A stretch of DNA of 5,464 nucleotides from the NCBI GenBank assembly GCA_003545625.1, contig DODH01000273.1, forward strand, positions 1 to 5,464, in the 5' to 3' direction. The position numbers and the translations under genes were made by a program. The stretch comes from Nitrospina sp. (GTDB taxonomy: Bacteria; Nitrospinota; Nitrospinia; Nitrospinales; VA-1). A model generated the notes under the pieces. It saw nothing but the letters and a program-made list of their open reading frames with translations. It ran no database searches and was not told where the DNA came from. Below, piece by piece: positions 1 through 5,464 of this stretch (the first letter of the stretch is position 1; each line of letters begins with the position of its first letter).

Positions 1-39
1 TGATATTAAGTCTTTGTCTTTTCATGAGTTAACTTACCC

Positions 40-73
40 GACAACGATTGGAGTAAATCGTTACGTCTTTTTT
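40..73 (+). terminator. Probable intrinsic terminator, plus strand
   Basis: AACGATT (43-49) and AATCGTT (56-62) form a perfect 7-bp stem around the loop GGAGTA. Beyond a two-base bulge (63-64), GAC (40-42) pairs with GTC (65-67). A run of six T follows at 68-73. A hairpin followed by a T run is the layout of a Rho-independent terminator for plus-strand transcription. The minus-strand reading has no T run, so it does not look like the guaA terminator. The likely client is a plus-strand gene ending just left of the window, convergent with guaA. The stem is only moderately GC-rich. Confidence 0.5.
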
Positions 74-91
74 GTAGTATCTTAGTAGTTA

Positions 92-130
92 CAATTTGTA
101 AGTCATTGAAAACAAACAATGACCAAATTG
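92..130. repeat. Long interrupted hairpin downstream of guaA
   Basis: CAATTTG (92-98) pairs with CAAATTG (124-130), and GTCATTG (102-108) pairs with CAATGAC (117-123). This gives a 14-bp stem with a 3-base bulge (TAA, 99-101) and an 8-base A-rich loop (109-116). GTAG at 85-88 could add a lower stem with CTAC at 140-143. Neither strand has a T run directly after it, so it is not a standard intrinsic terminator. It could protect the 3' end of the guaBA message or belong to a separate structured RNA. Only the pairing is seen directly. Confidence 0.45.
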
Positions 131-213
131 AGTTTGTTGCTACTTTGTAGTTAACTCAAAAAATATAAATTATTGATTTTAAATAGATTATAGAGATATG
201 AATGGTGTAAGAC

Positions 214-1770
214 TTACTCCCACTCAATAGTGCCTGGGGGTTTGGAACTGATGTCATAGACCACCCGGTTGACCCCATGCACCTCATTGATGATGCGGTT
301 TGAGAGTTTCCCCAGGAGTTCGTAAGGCAGGTGAGCCCAGTCGGCGGTCATGCCGTCGGTGCTGGTGACGGCGCGGATGGCTATCACGTCTTCGTAGGTA
401 CGGGCATCGCCCATGACTCCCACGGTTTTTACCGGAAGCAGAACCGCGAACGATTGCCATAAATCATTATACAAGCCTGCGGCTTTCACTTCTTGCAAAA
501 TAATTTTGTCGGCGGCGCAAAGGACTTTGAGGCGTTCCGGGGTCACCTCTCCCAGTATGCGGATGGCAAGGCCCGGACCCGGAAATGGCTGGCGGTTGAT
601 GATTTCATCCGAAATACCCATCTCGCGCCCCAGTGCGCGGACTTCATCCTTGAACAGTTCGCGAAACGGTTCGAGAAGTTTTAACTGCATTTTTTCCGGC
701 AGGCCGCCAACATTGTGATGCGACTTGATCACCGCAGACGGGCCCCCTTTGAAGGAGACCGACTCGATGACGTCTGGATACAAGGTGCCCTGGGCGAGAA
801 AGGTGAAGTCGCCCAGGCGTTTGGCTTCCTCTTCGAAAACTTTGATGAAGGTATTGCCAATAGATTTCCTTTTTTGTTCCGGATCGGTGATGCCTTTAAG
901 CTTTTCCAGGAATTTGTCGGCGGCGTCGATGACATCGAGGTGGATGCTGAAGTTGTCGCGAAATGTGTTTTCTACTTTATCTTTTTCGCCGGACCGCAAA
1001 AATCCGTTATCGATGAACAGGCAGTACAGGTTGTCGCCGATAGCTTTGTGAATCAGCACCGCCGCGACCGAAGAATCGACTCCGCCGCTCAACCCGCAAA
1101 CCACTTTTGCGTTTCCCACTTTATCTCGGATGTCCTGGATCATGTAGTCGACCAGGGAATCCATTTTCCAGTTCTTGGCGCACTGGCAGATTTTAAACAG
1201 GAAGTTGTTGAGGATCCTTGTGCCATCTACCGTGTGGACCACTTCCGGGTGGAATTGCAGGCCGTAAACCCGTGCTACTGAATTTTCAATGGCCGCTAAG
1301 GGCGAGTTGCCGGTGAAGGCAATGCCTTTGAACCCTTCCGGCAGTTTTGAGATGCGGTCGCCATGGCTCATCCATACAGTGGAATTGTTATTCACCTCTT
1401 CGAACAGGTGGGAAAATTCTTTCAGCATCAACTCGGCTCTGCCGAATTCGCGATGCGGGGAAGGGTCTACCTTGCCGCCCAGCATGTGGGTGATGAGTTG
1501 CATGCCGTAGCAGATTCCGAGAATGGGAATTTTTAACTCAAACAGTCTTCGGTCACAAAGCAACGCGTCTTTTTCCAGTACACTTGCGGGTCCGCCGGAG
1601 AGAATAATGCCTTTTGCATTAAAATCTTTAATTTTATCGAACGGCAGAGTGCAAGGGTGAATTTCGCAATAGACTTGGCATTCCCGCACTTTACGAGCGA
1701 TGTTCTGGGTGTATTGCGACCCAAAATCAAGAATGAGGATTTTCTGTTCGTGAAGGGTGTCTGTGGTCAT
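214..1770 (-). CDS. guaA: GMP synthase (glutamine-hydrolysing)
   Basis: The 518-residue cytosolic enzyme makes GMP from XMP, ATP and glutamine, the last step of de novo guanine nucleotide synthesis. The N-terminal class I glutamine amidotransferase domain starts with [10 protein letters not shown] (about 13-22). Its nucleophile is Cys87 in GICYGMQ, with His174 and Glu176 of FHPEV completing the triad. The ATP-pyrophosphatase domain has the P-loop SGGVDSS at 228-234. The C-terminal dimerisation part contains [12 protein letters not shown] (about 393-404) and ends in [10 protein letters not shown], the usual family ending. Length is close to the E. coli enzyme (525), so the gene looks intact. 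ATG at 1770 suits the family's N-terminus, although no strong Shine-Dalgarno lies before it. It follows guaB by 46 bases and is probably cotranscribed with it. No convincing minus-strand terminator follows. Identification is secure. Confidence 0.98.
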   Translation of the reverse strand: MTTDTLHEQKILILDFGSQYTQNIARKVRECQVYCEIHPCTLPFDKIKDFNAKGIILSGGPASVLEKDALLCDRRLFELKIPILGICYGMQLITHMLGGKVDPSPHREFGRAELMLKEFSHLFEEVNNNSTVWMSHGDRISKLPEGFKGIAFTGNSPLAAIENSVARVYGLQFHPEVVHTVDGTRILNNFLFKICQCAKNWKMDSLVDYMIQDIRDKVGNAKVVCGLSGGVDSSVAAVLIHKAIGDNLYCLFIDNGFLRSGEKDKVENTFRDNFSIHLDVIDAADKFLEKLKGITDPEQKRKSIGNTFIKVFEEEAKRLGDFTFLAQGTLYPDVIESVSFKGGPSAVIKSHHNVGGLPEKMQLKLLEPFRELFKDEVRALGREMGISDEIINRQPFPGPGLAIRILGEVTPERLKVLCAADKIILQEVKAAGLYNDLWQSFAVLLPVKTVGVMGDARTYEDVIAIRAVTSTDGMTADWAHLPYELLGKLSNRIINEVHGVNRVVYDISSKPPGTIEWE

Positions 1771-1816
1771 TGCAATGCGGGAGTCCGTTTAGCCTGCCTG
1801 GAGAAATTCCGGCGGT

Positions 1817-3283
1817 TCAATCGATATTGTAGTTTGGTGCTTCTTTGGTCACGATCACATCATGAACGTGGCTTTCCCGAAGACCCGCTGGCGTAATCCT
1901 GATGAATGAGGCGTTTTTTCTCAACGCCGCAATGGTAGAAGCTCCGCAATATCCCATGCCGGCGCGCAGACCCCCCAACAGTTGGTGAACGGTGAACGAT
2001 AAAGCGCCACGGTAGGGAATACGCGCTTCCACCCCTTCCGGAACCAGTTTGCTTTCAGAGAGCTCCCATTCCTGGAAGTAACGGTCGCTGGAGCCCTGGG
2101 ACATGGCGGCGATGGAACCCATGCCGCGGTATTCTTTGTAGCTTCTGCCCTGATAAAGAATCTTTTCTCCGGGACTTTCTTCCGTCCCCGCAAACAGGGA
2201 GCCTATCATCACCGTGCTGGCCCCAGCGGCGATGGCTTTGGTAATGTCGCCGGAAAGCTTGATGCCGCCATCGGAAATAACGGGAATATTTTTTTTCTCC
2301 GCTACTTTAACGCATTCGGCAATGGCGGAAATCTGCGGTACGCCAACCCCCGACACCACACGCGTGGTGCAAATGGAACCGGGGCCAATGCCAACCTTGA
2401 CGGCGTCCACTCCGGCTTTAATCAAATCGGCGGTGCCTTCAGCGGTGGCCACATTGCCGCCTATTAATTCGAGTTTTGGGAAAGTCTTTTTAATTTCCCG
2501 GATGGTTGCCAGGACTTTTTCCGAATGCCCGTGGGCACTGTCGATCACCAGAACATCCAGCCCAACGCGGATTAAATCTTCAATATGTTCCACAGGATTT
2601 TGAGTAACCCCTAAAGCGGCTCCCACCAGCAATCTTCCCTTGGAGTCTTTGGCGGCATCGGGGAATTGCCCGGCTTTTTCAATATCCTTGATGGTGATCA
2701 GTCCTTTGAGATGGCCTTTTTTGTCGACCACCAGCAGTTTTTCGATGCGGTTGTCGTGCAGAATTTGTTTGGACTTTTCCAGAGGCGTGCCTTCCGGAAT
2801 GGTGACCAGATTGTCTTTGGTCATCAGGGAGCGGATTTTTTTGTTGAGGTTGTTCTCAAACCTGAGGTCCCGGTTGGTGAGAATTCCCACCAGCTTTTTG
2901 TTTTGCGTAATGGGGATGCCCTTGATGTTGTATTTGCGCATAACGTCCAGGGCTTCACTGATTTTCTGGTCGGGTTCCATGGTAATCGGATCGGGGATCA
3001 TGGCGCTTACCGAACGTTTGACCTTATCGACCATTTTGCGTTGCCTGTTCGGCGGAAGGCTGCGATGGATGATACCGATTCCACCTTCCTGGGCCAGGGC
3101 GATGGCCAGATTCGTTTCGGTTACAGTGTCCATGGGGGCACTGATCAACGGACAGTTGAGTTTGATCTTGCGGGTCAACCGGGTCGAGAGTTTTACGTTT
3201 GCGGGCAGAACTTTCGAATGCGCGGGCAGGAGCAATACATCATCGAAAGTAAGATAGGTTGGGACGTTTTTGGGGTCAATCAT
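1817..3283 (-). CDS. guaB: Inosine-5'-monophosphate dehydrogenase
   Basis: This enzyme oxidises IMP to XMP with NAD+, the committed step to guanine nucleotides, and GuaA uses the XMP. From ATG at 3283 the protein has 488 residues, the same as E. coli. The N-terminus has [10 protein letters not shown] (about 11-20). Two CBS domains occupy about 95-142 and 150-204 and are inserted in the TIM barrel. The catalytic loop GPGSICTTR puts the nucleophile at Cys305, and Arg401-Tyr402 lie in SSDRYFQ; both match E. coli numbering. DSAHGHS (about 248-254) and SDGGIK belong to the substrate and cofactor pockets. The frame stays open to a TTG at 3343, but those 20 extra residues are Phe/Leu-rich, lie in AT-rich spacer-like DNA and precede the normal family start, so I excluded them. 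Neither start has a good Shine-Dalgarno. Function is secure; the start is likely. Confidence 0.97.
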   Translation of the reverse strand: MIDPKNVPTYLTFDDVLLLPAHSKVLPANVKLSTRLTRKIKLNCPLISAPMDTVTETNLAIALAQEGGIGIIHRSLPPNRQRKMVDKVKRSVSAMIPDPITMEPDQKISEALDVMRKYNIKGIPITQNKKLVGILTNRDLRFENNLNKKIRSLMTKDNLVTIPEGTPLEKSKQILHDNRIEKLLVVDKKGHLKGLITIKDIEKAGQFPDAAKDSKGRLLVGAALGVTQNPVEHIEDLIRVGLDVLVIDSAHGHSEKVLATIREIKKTFPKLELIGGNVATAEGTADLIKAGVDAVKVGIGPGSICTTRVVSGVGVPQISAIAECVKVAEKKNIPVISDGGIKLSGDITKAIAAGASTVMIGSLFAGTEESPGEKILYQGRSYKEYRGMGSIAAMSQGSSDRYFQEWELSESKLVPEGVEARIPYRGALSFTVHQLLGGLRAGMGYCGASTIAALRKNASFIRITPAGLRESHVHDVIVTKEAPNYNID

Positions 3284-3313
3284 AAGATATTGTAACAGAA
3301 ATTTCTTAAAAAG

Positions 3314-3343
3314 ATAAAACGTAAATATTATCATGCCTGCCAA
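3314..3343 (-). promoter_or_regulatory. Candidate guaBA promoter
   Basis: Read on the minus strand, TTGGCA (3343-3338) matches five of six bases of a sigma-70 -35 box. TTTTAT (3319-3314) matches four of six bases of a -10 box after an 18-base spacer. This would start transcription about 20-30 bases before the guaB ATG at 3283. A rival -10, TACAAT at 3408-3403, lies further upstream but lacks a clear -35. The region is AT-rich, so chance matches are likely. No purine-repressor operator or riboswitch was recognised. Confidence 0.25.
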
Positions 3344-3456
3344 AGAGGCGTGAGAAATTTTTTAAGAACAGCATAAATTCGGCTTAAAATAAGCTCTTTT
3401 ATATTGTATTAAAAATATTTACTTCTATTGTCGCAGGATAGGGTTGCCTGACTCCC

Positions 3457-3481
3457 TAGACAAAAACCACTTTTTGATCTA
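3457..3481. repeat. Hairpin just downstream of the small ORF
   Basis: CAAAAA (3461-3466) and TTTTTG (3471-3476) pair around the loop CCAC. With one bulged A (3477), TAGA (3457-3460) also pairs with TCTA (3478-3481), giving a 10-bp stem. It begins 9 bases after the stop codon of the minus-strand ORF ending at 3490, where a terminator would be expected. It is AT-rich and has no separate T run after it, so any terminator function would be weak. Confidence 0.3.
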
Positions 3482-3489
3482 TACTTTAT

Positions 3490-3681
3490 TTACCTCAGAG
3501 TTTTATCCCATACAAATCTTTCTCTAAGGTTTCCGGCCTGCTTCAGGCTTGGATGCGCTTCTGCGTGATCTGGAACTCTCCAGGCCCTTAATGTGAAGAA
3601 AGGAAGGGTTTTCCCCTCCTCGTGATGGGGTTGGTGCGGGTTTTCGTAGTACGCAACGGAAAACTGCTTACCCAGCGACAT
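3490..3681 (-). CDS. Small protein of unknown function (63 aa)
   Basis: I do not recognise this protein. Three things suggest it is a real gene. ATG at 3681 is preceded by GGAGGT (3694-3689) at a 7-base spacing, the best ribosome binding site in the window. An in-frame TAA sits directly before the ATG, so the ORF is not the tail of a longer frame. By hand count its G+C is about 51%, against about 30% in both flanking spacers. The product is polar, with no signal peptide or membrane segment. It has a His-rich stretch (NPHQPHHEEG, about 14-23), three Trp/Phe-containing patches and a basic C-terminus, and no cysteine. It lies upstream of guaB in the same direction, about 200 bases away, and is divergent from the nucleotidyltransferase gene. 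It could be a small accessory protein or a degraded remnant of a larger gene. Confidence 0.5.
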   Translation of the reverse strand: MSLGKQFSVAYYENPHQPHHEEGKTLPFFTLRAWRVPDHAEAHPSLKQAGNLRERFVWDKTLR

Positions 3682-3688
3682 TTAGCAT

Positions 3689-3694
3689 ACCTCC
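3689..3694 (-). promoter_or_regulatory. Strong ribosome binding site of the small ORF
   Basis: The minus strand reads GGAGGT, then the 7-base spacer ATGCTAA, then the ATG at 3681. This near-consensus Shine-Dalgarno fixes that start codon and is the main argument that the 63-codon ORF is translated. Confidence 0.55.
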
Positions 3695-3730
3695 GCATTA
3701 GTTGGTTTTTTTCAAAATATTGATTCCAAA

Positions 3731-3742
3731 CCTTTTAAAAGG
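3731..3742. promoter_or_regulatory. 12-base palindrome overlapping a ribosome binding site
   Basis: CCTTTTAAAAGG is a perfect 12-base palindrome. Its right half supplies the AAAAGGA Shine-Dalgarno of the nucleotidyltransferase gene. It lies in the 64-base spacer between two divergent genes, so it could be a dimeric repressor site or sequester the ribosome site. It may also be chance in AT-rich DNA. The palindrome is seen; the role is inferred. Confidence 0.3.
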
Positions 3743-3745
3743 ATA

Positions 3746-4486
3746 ATGATGAACAATAATCATTTTAAGGGAAATCGTGTTACCACAGCTTTGTTGTTAG
3801 CTGCTGGCAGTGGAAATCGTTTACAGCCCTTGACGGATTCTATTCCCAAATGCCTCATTGAAATCAATGGACGCCCTATACTTGAGCGATTGATTGACAA
3901 CCTCTGCGATAAAGGTTTCAAGCGGCTGGTCATTGTGGTCGGCTATATGGACCACTGCATCCAAAGGTTCGTCAACGAATATGCTGGGGAGCTGATTATA
4001 GAATTAATAAACAATCCTCTATTCCAAACGACCAACAACATCTATTCTTTGTGGCTGGCTCGGAATAAAATCCGGGAATCTTTTCTTTTGGTCGAAAGCG
4101 ACCTGGTGTTCGAGTCCTCCCAGCTCGACGGTCTTCTTTATCCGAATAAAATCGCCATTTCTCGCATGCAACCCTGGATGAATGGAGCCACTGTGACTTT
4201 GGATTCTCTAGGCAGGGTACAAGCTTTTGGCATAGCTGGTGCCGGAGAAGGTCCCTGCTATAAGACAGTCAATATATACAGTCTTTCTGCCTCATCATGG
4301 CAAAACGTCATCGAACAGTTGGAGCTTTATATCTCTTCTGGCAAGGTAAACGAGTATTACGAAGTAGTTTTTAAAACGATGATAGCCGATGGCAGTCTTT
4401 CCATGAATGGCGTTTTCTTCGATCCTGAATGCTGGTATGAAATTGACACCCCTGTCGATCTTGCAAATGCAGAACGTATTTTTTAA
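3746..4486 (+). CDS. LicC/AEP-type cytidylyltransferase-like nucleotidyltransferase
   Basis: This is a single-domain NTP transferase of 246 residues. The signature LLLAAGSGNRLQPLT (about 16-30) binds the nucleotide, and Lys35 in PKCL is the expected catalytic lysine. VESDLVF (116-122) carries Asp119, and EIDTP (232-236) carries Asp234, the likely metal-binding pair. NNIYSLWLA (97-105) and the C-terminal YEIDTPVDL resemble the corresponding parts of LicC, which makes CDP-choline from CTP and phosphocholine. KTVNIYSLS (173-181) recalls the cytidylyltransferases associated with PEP mutase that act on 2-aminoethylphosphonate. A small phosphoryl or phosphonyl substrate is therefore more likely than a sugar phosphate, but specificity cannot be read from the sequence. 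The length suits a stand-alone enzyme; there is no fused aminotransferase or kinase. AAAAGGA at 3737-3743 fits the second Met codon (3749) better than the first (3746). It is probably cotranscribed with the methyltransferase gene 87 bases downstream. Confidence 0.85.
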   Translation: MMNNNHFKGNRVTTALLLAAGSGNRLQPLTDSIPKCLIEINGRPILERLIDNLCDKGFKRLVIVVGYMDHCIQRFVNEYAGELIIELINNPLFQTTNNIYSLWLARNKIRESFLLVESDLVFESSQLDGLLYPNKIAISRMQPWMNGATVTLDSLGRVQAFGIAGAGEGPCYKTVNIYSLSASSWQNVIEQLELYISSGKVNEYYEVVFKTMIADGSLSMNGVFFDPECWYEIDTPVDLANAERIF

Positions 4487-4529
4487 GAAACCGATACATA
4501 TCCCGAAGCCTTCTAAACCGGATATTTTT

Positions 4530-4553
4530 ACTCCAATGTTTTATTTCTGGAGT
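4530..4553. repeat. Small inverted repeat between the two plus-strand genes
   Basis: ACTCCA (4530-4535) and TGGAGT (4548-4553) can form a 6-bp stem with a 12-base loop. No T run follows it on the plus strand, so it does not argue strongly against cotranscription of the flanking genes. The rest of the 87-base spacer shows nothing else recognisable. Confidence 0.25.
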
Positions 4554-4573
4554 CGTACCTCCTCTAAAAAAGA

Positions 4574-5458
4574 GTGAACATCCTGATGAATGGTGAAACG
4601 GAACCCAATATACTGGATTATTCAGTTGTTAAAAGCTATTGGAAGAAGGCAGACCCCTCCATCATGGGTCCCTATATGATGGATGGTTTTGGTTTCCCTG
4701 ACAGTGCCGGGCGTTTTCGTTTCCGTGCCGAGTCTATTATTGTCCAACAACTCATCCGTAATGCCAAGATCGATACTAATGGAGCTGTGCTTGATTTAGG
4801 AAGTGGTGTCGGATATTGGGCGGAATTTTTTGCGCTGAAATTCAACAAGGTCATTGCCGTTGAAGCAAGCACACCTTTATATAAAAGCATGGTGCGACGT
4901 TGTTCTTCCTACGACAATTTCACTCCCATCCATGGCAACGTATTGTCCTTTGAACCTAAAGGTCAGTTTTCACTTATCTTCCTCGGTGGACTCTTGATGT
5001 ATCTCAATGAAGAAGATGTTGTCGCACTGCTACGGAAATTGAAGTCCTTTCTTAGCCCTGGAGGTATTATCCTATGCCGGGAAAGTACCGTACGAAATGG
5101 AACAATCACACGGGATGGAGATTACCAAGCTGTCTACCGTTCGGTCCCGACCTATCTCGGTCTGTTTAACGGATGCGATCTGACAGTGGTCCAAACCTGT
5201 TTAAACGTCCCGTATATTCTCATGCAGATGGGTTGTGAACTCATCAGGAAATGGAAGGAAAATGTGCCCGGGAATCTGCAAATGGTTCCTGTAGTAGGAC
5301 ATCTGGCATACTGGGGTTTGCGTTTGGGTGATCCTTGGATAAGGCGCATTCCATCGGCAATGGGGATTGATTTCCCTGAACTGACAAACCATTTTTTTCT
5401 GATTCGCTCCGGTTTCCAGCCTCACTCCAGCGACAAGACGGGCCCCGTTAGCCGATGA
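4574..5458 (+). CDS. Class I SAM-dependent methyltransferase
   Basis: The product (294 residues from GTG at 4574) has a Rossmann-fold methyltransferase core. Motif I is VLDLGSGVGYW (72-82) and binds S-adenosylmethionine. The acidic residue for the ribose hydroxyls is Glu97 in VIAVEAS. GNVLSF (121-126) fits the adenine-binding region, FSLIFLGGLLMYL (132-144) is motif IV, and LSPGGIILCRES (160-171) is the following helix and strand. About 100 residues of less typical sequence follow, including YQAVYRSVPTYLGLF (184-198), and the fold closes with NHFFLIRSG (272-280). No signal peptide or clear membrane segment is seen. The substrate is not evident. Next to a LicC/AEP-like cytidylyltransferase, N-methylation of a phosphoethanolamine- or aminophosphonate-type amine is a reasonable but unproven guess. 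The start is uncertain: ATG at 4586 is a good alternative, and neither has a strong Shine-Dalgarno. The gene ends six bases before the window edge. Confidence 0.85.
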   Translation: MNILMNGETEPNILDYSVVKSYWKKADPSIMGPYMMDGFGFPDSAGRFRFRAESIIVQQLIRNAKIDTNGAVLDLGSGVGYWAEFFALKFNKVIAVEASTPLYKSMVRRCSSYDNFTPIHGNVLSFEPKGQFSLIFLGGLLMYLNEEDVVALLRKLKSFLSPGGIILCRESTVRNGTITRDGDYQAVYRSVPTYLGLFNGCDLTVVQTCLNVPYILMQMGCELIRKWKENVPGNLQMVPVVGHLAYWGLRLGDPWIRRIPSAMGIDFPELTNHFFLIRSGFQPHSSDKTGPVSR

Positions 5459-5464
5459 AGAGTT

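Larger units (their letters stand above)
25..158. repeat. 10-base inverted repeat enclosing a structured spacer
   Basis: TGAGTTAACT at 25-34 is the exact reverse complement of AGTTAACTCA at 149-158. The core AGTTAACT is itself an 8-base palindrome, so the arms can also be read as two direct copies of one site. The arms enclose two further hairpins (40-67 and 92-130), so a transcript or single DNA strand could fold as a three-way junction. Possible roles are paired protein binding sites, a structured RNA or a small mobile-element remnant. No target-site duplication is visible outside the arms. The repeat is seen directly; its function is unknown. Confidence 0.4.

Noticed and set aside
27..156. 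Integron attC-like site bounded by GTTAAC boxes
   Set aside because: The right box GTTAACT departs from the GTTRRRY core consensus, the inner L boxes pair over only about four bases, and no integrase or cassette gene is present.
158..213. Minus-strand terminator for guaA
   Set aside because: There is a T6 run on the minus strand (163-158), but only a 4-bp AT stem precedes it, too weak to call.
715..1281. 188-codon plus-strand ORF opposite guaA
   Set aside because: It lies entirely antisense to the conserved pyrophosphatase-domain coding sequence of guaA, resembles no family I know, and is explained by the codon bias of the real gene.
2640..3295. Two overlapping plus-strand ORFs of about 205 and 209 codons opposite guaB
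   Set aside because: Both are antisense to the intact, well-conserved guaB frame and overlap each other in different frames; they are shadows.
3284..3489. Purine riboswitch or PurR-type operator ahead of guaB
   Set aside because: I could find neither a conserved riboswitch-like three-helix core nor an ACGCAAACG-type operator in this AT-rich leader.
3536..3548. GCCTG-CTT-CAGGC hairpin as a terminator
   Set aside because: It is only a 5-bp stem, has no T run, and lies inside the small ORF's coding sequence.
3594..3698. 35-codon minus-strand ORF starting at ATG 3698, overlapping the small ORF in another frame
   Set aside because: It has no Shine-Dalgarno before its ATG; the GGAGGT site is instead well placed for the ATG at 3681.

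Overview
The window holds four recognisable bacterial protein genes and one probable small gene, in two blocks that point away from each other. The sequence alone does not fix the organism. Short spacers, bacterial gene order, Shine-Dalgarno-like sites and medium G+C coding DNA between AT-rich spacers all indicate a bacterium. A Gram-negative lineage such as Nitrospinota or a former deltaproteobacterial group is only a guess from the general look of the proteins.

Left block (minus strand, about 214-3283): guaB (IMP dehydrogenase) followed 46 bases later by guaA (glutamine-hydrolysing GMP synthase). Together they form a classic guaBA operon that converts IMP to XMP and then to GMP. Both enzymes look complete and have their catalytic residues. 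guaB most likely starts at 3283; an upstream extension to 3343 lies in AT-rich spacer that also holds a possible promoter. Downstream of guaA, bases 1-213 have no gene but are rich in inverted repeats. These include a likely plus-strand intrinsic terminator (40-73), presumably for a gene ending just left of the window, a long hairpin (92-130), and a 10-base inverted repeat (25-34/149-158) that encloses both.

Middle (3284-3745): an AT-rich spacer interrupted by a roughly 51% G+C patch that coincides with a 63-codon minus-strand ORF (3490-3681). That ORF has a near-ideal ribosome binding site (GGAGGT, 7-base spacer). I do not recognise the product.

Right block (plus strand, 3746-5458): a LicC/AEP-type nucleotidyltransferase followed 87 bases later by a class I SAM-dependent methyltransferase. 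The nucleotidyltransferase family activates small phosphoryl or phosphonyl compounds (phosphocholine, 2-aminoethylphosphonate) as CDP derivatives, and a neighbouring methyltransferase could N-methylate the amine. The pair may be the start of a pathway that makes a choline-like or phosphonate head group for a surface glycan or lipid. This is inference; the defining partners (PEP mutase, choline kinase, transferase) would lie beyond the right edge. This block is probably accessory, next to a housekeeping operon.
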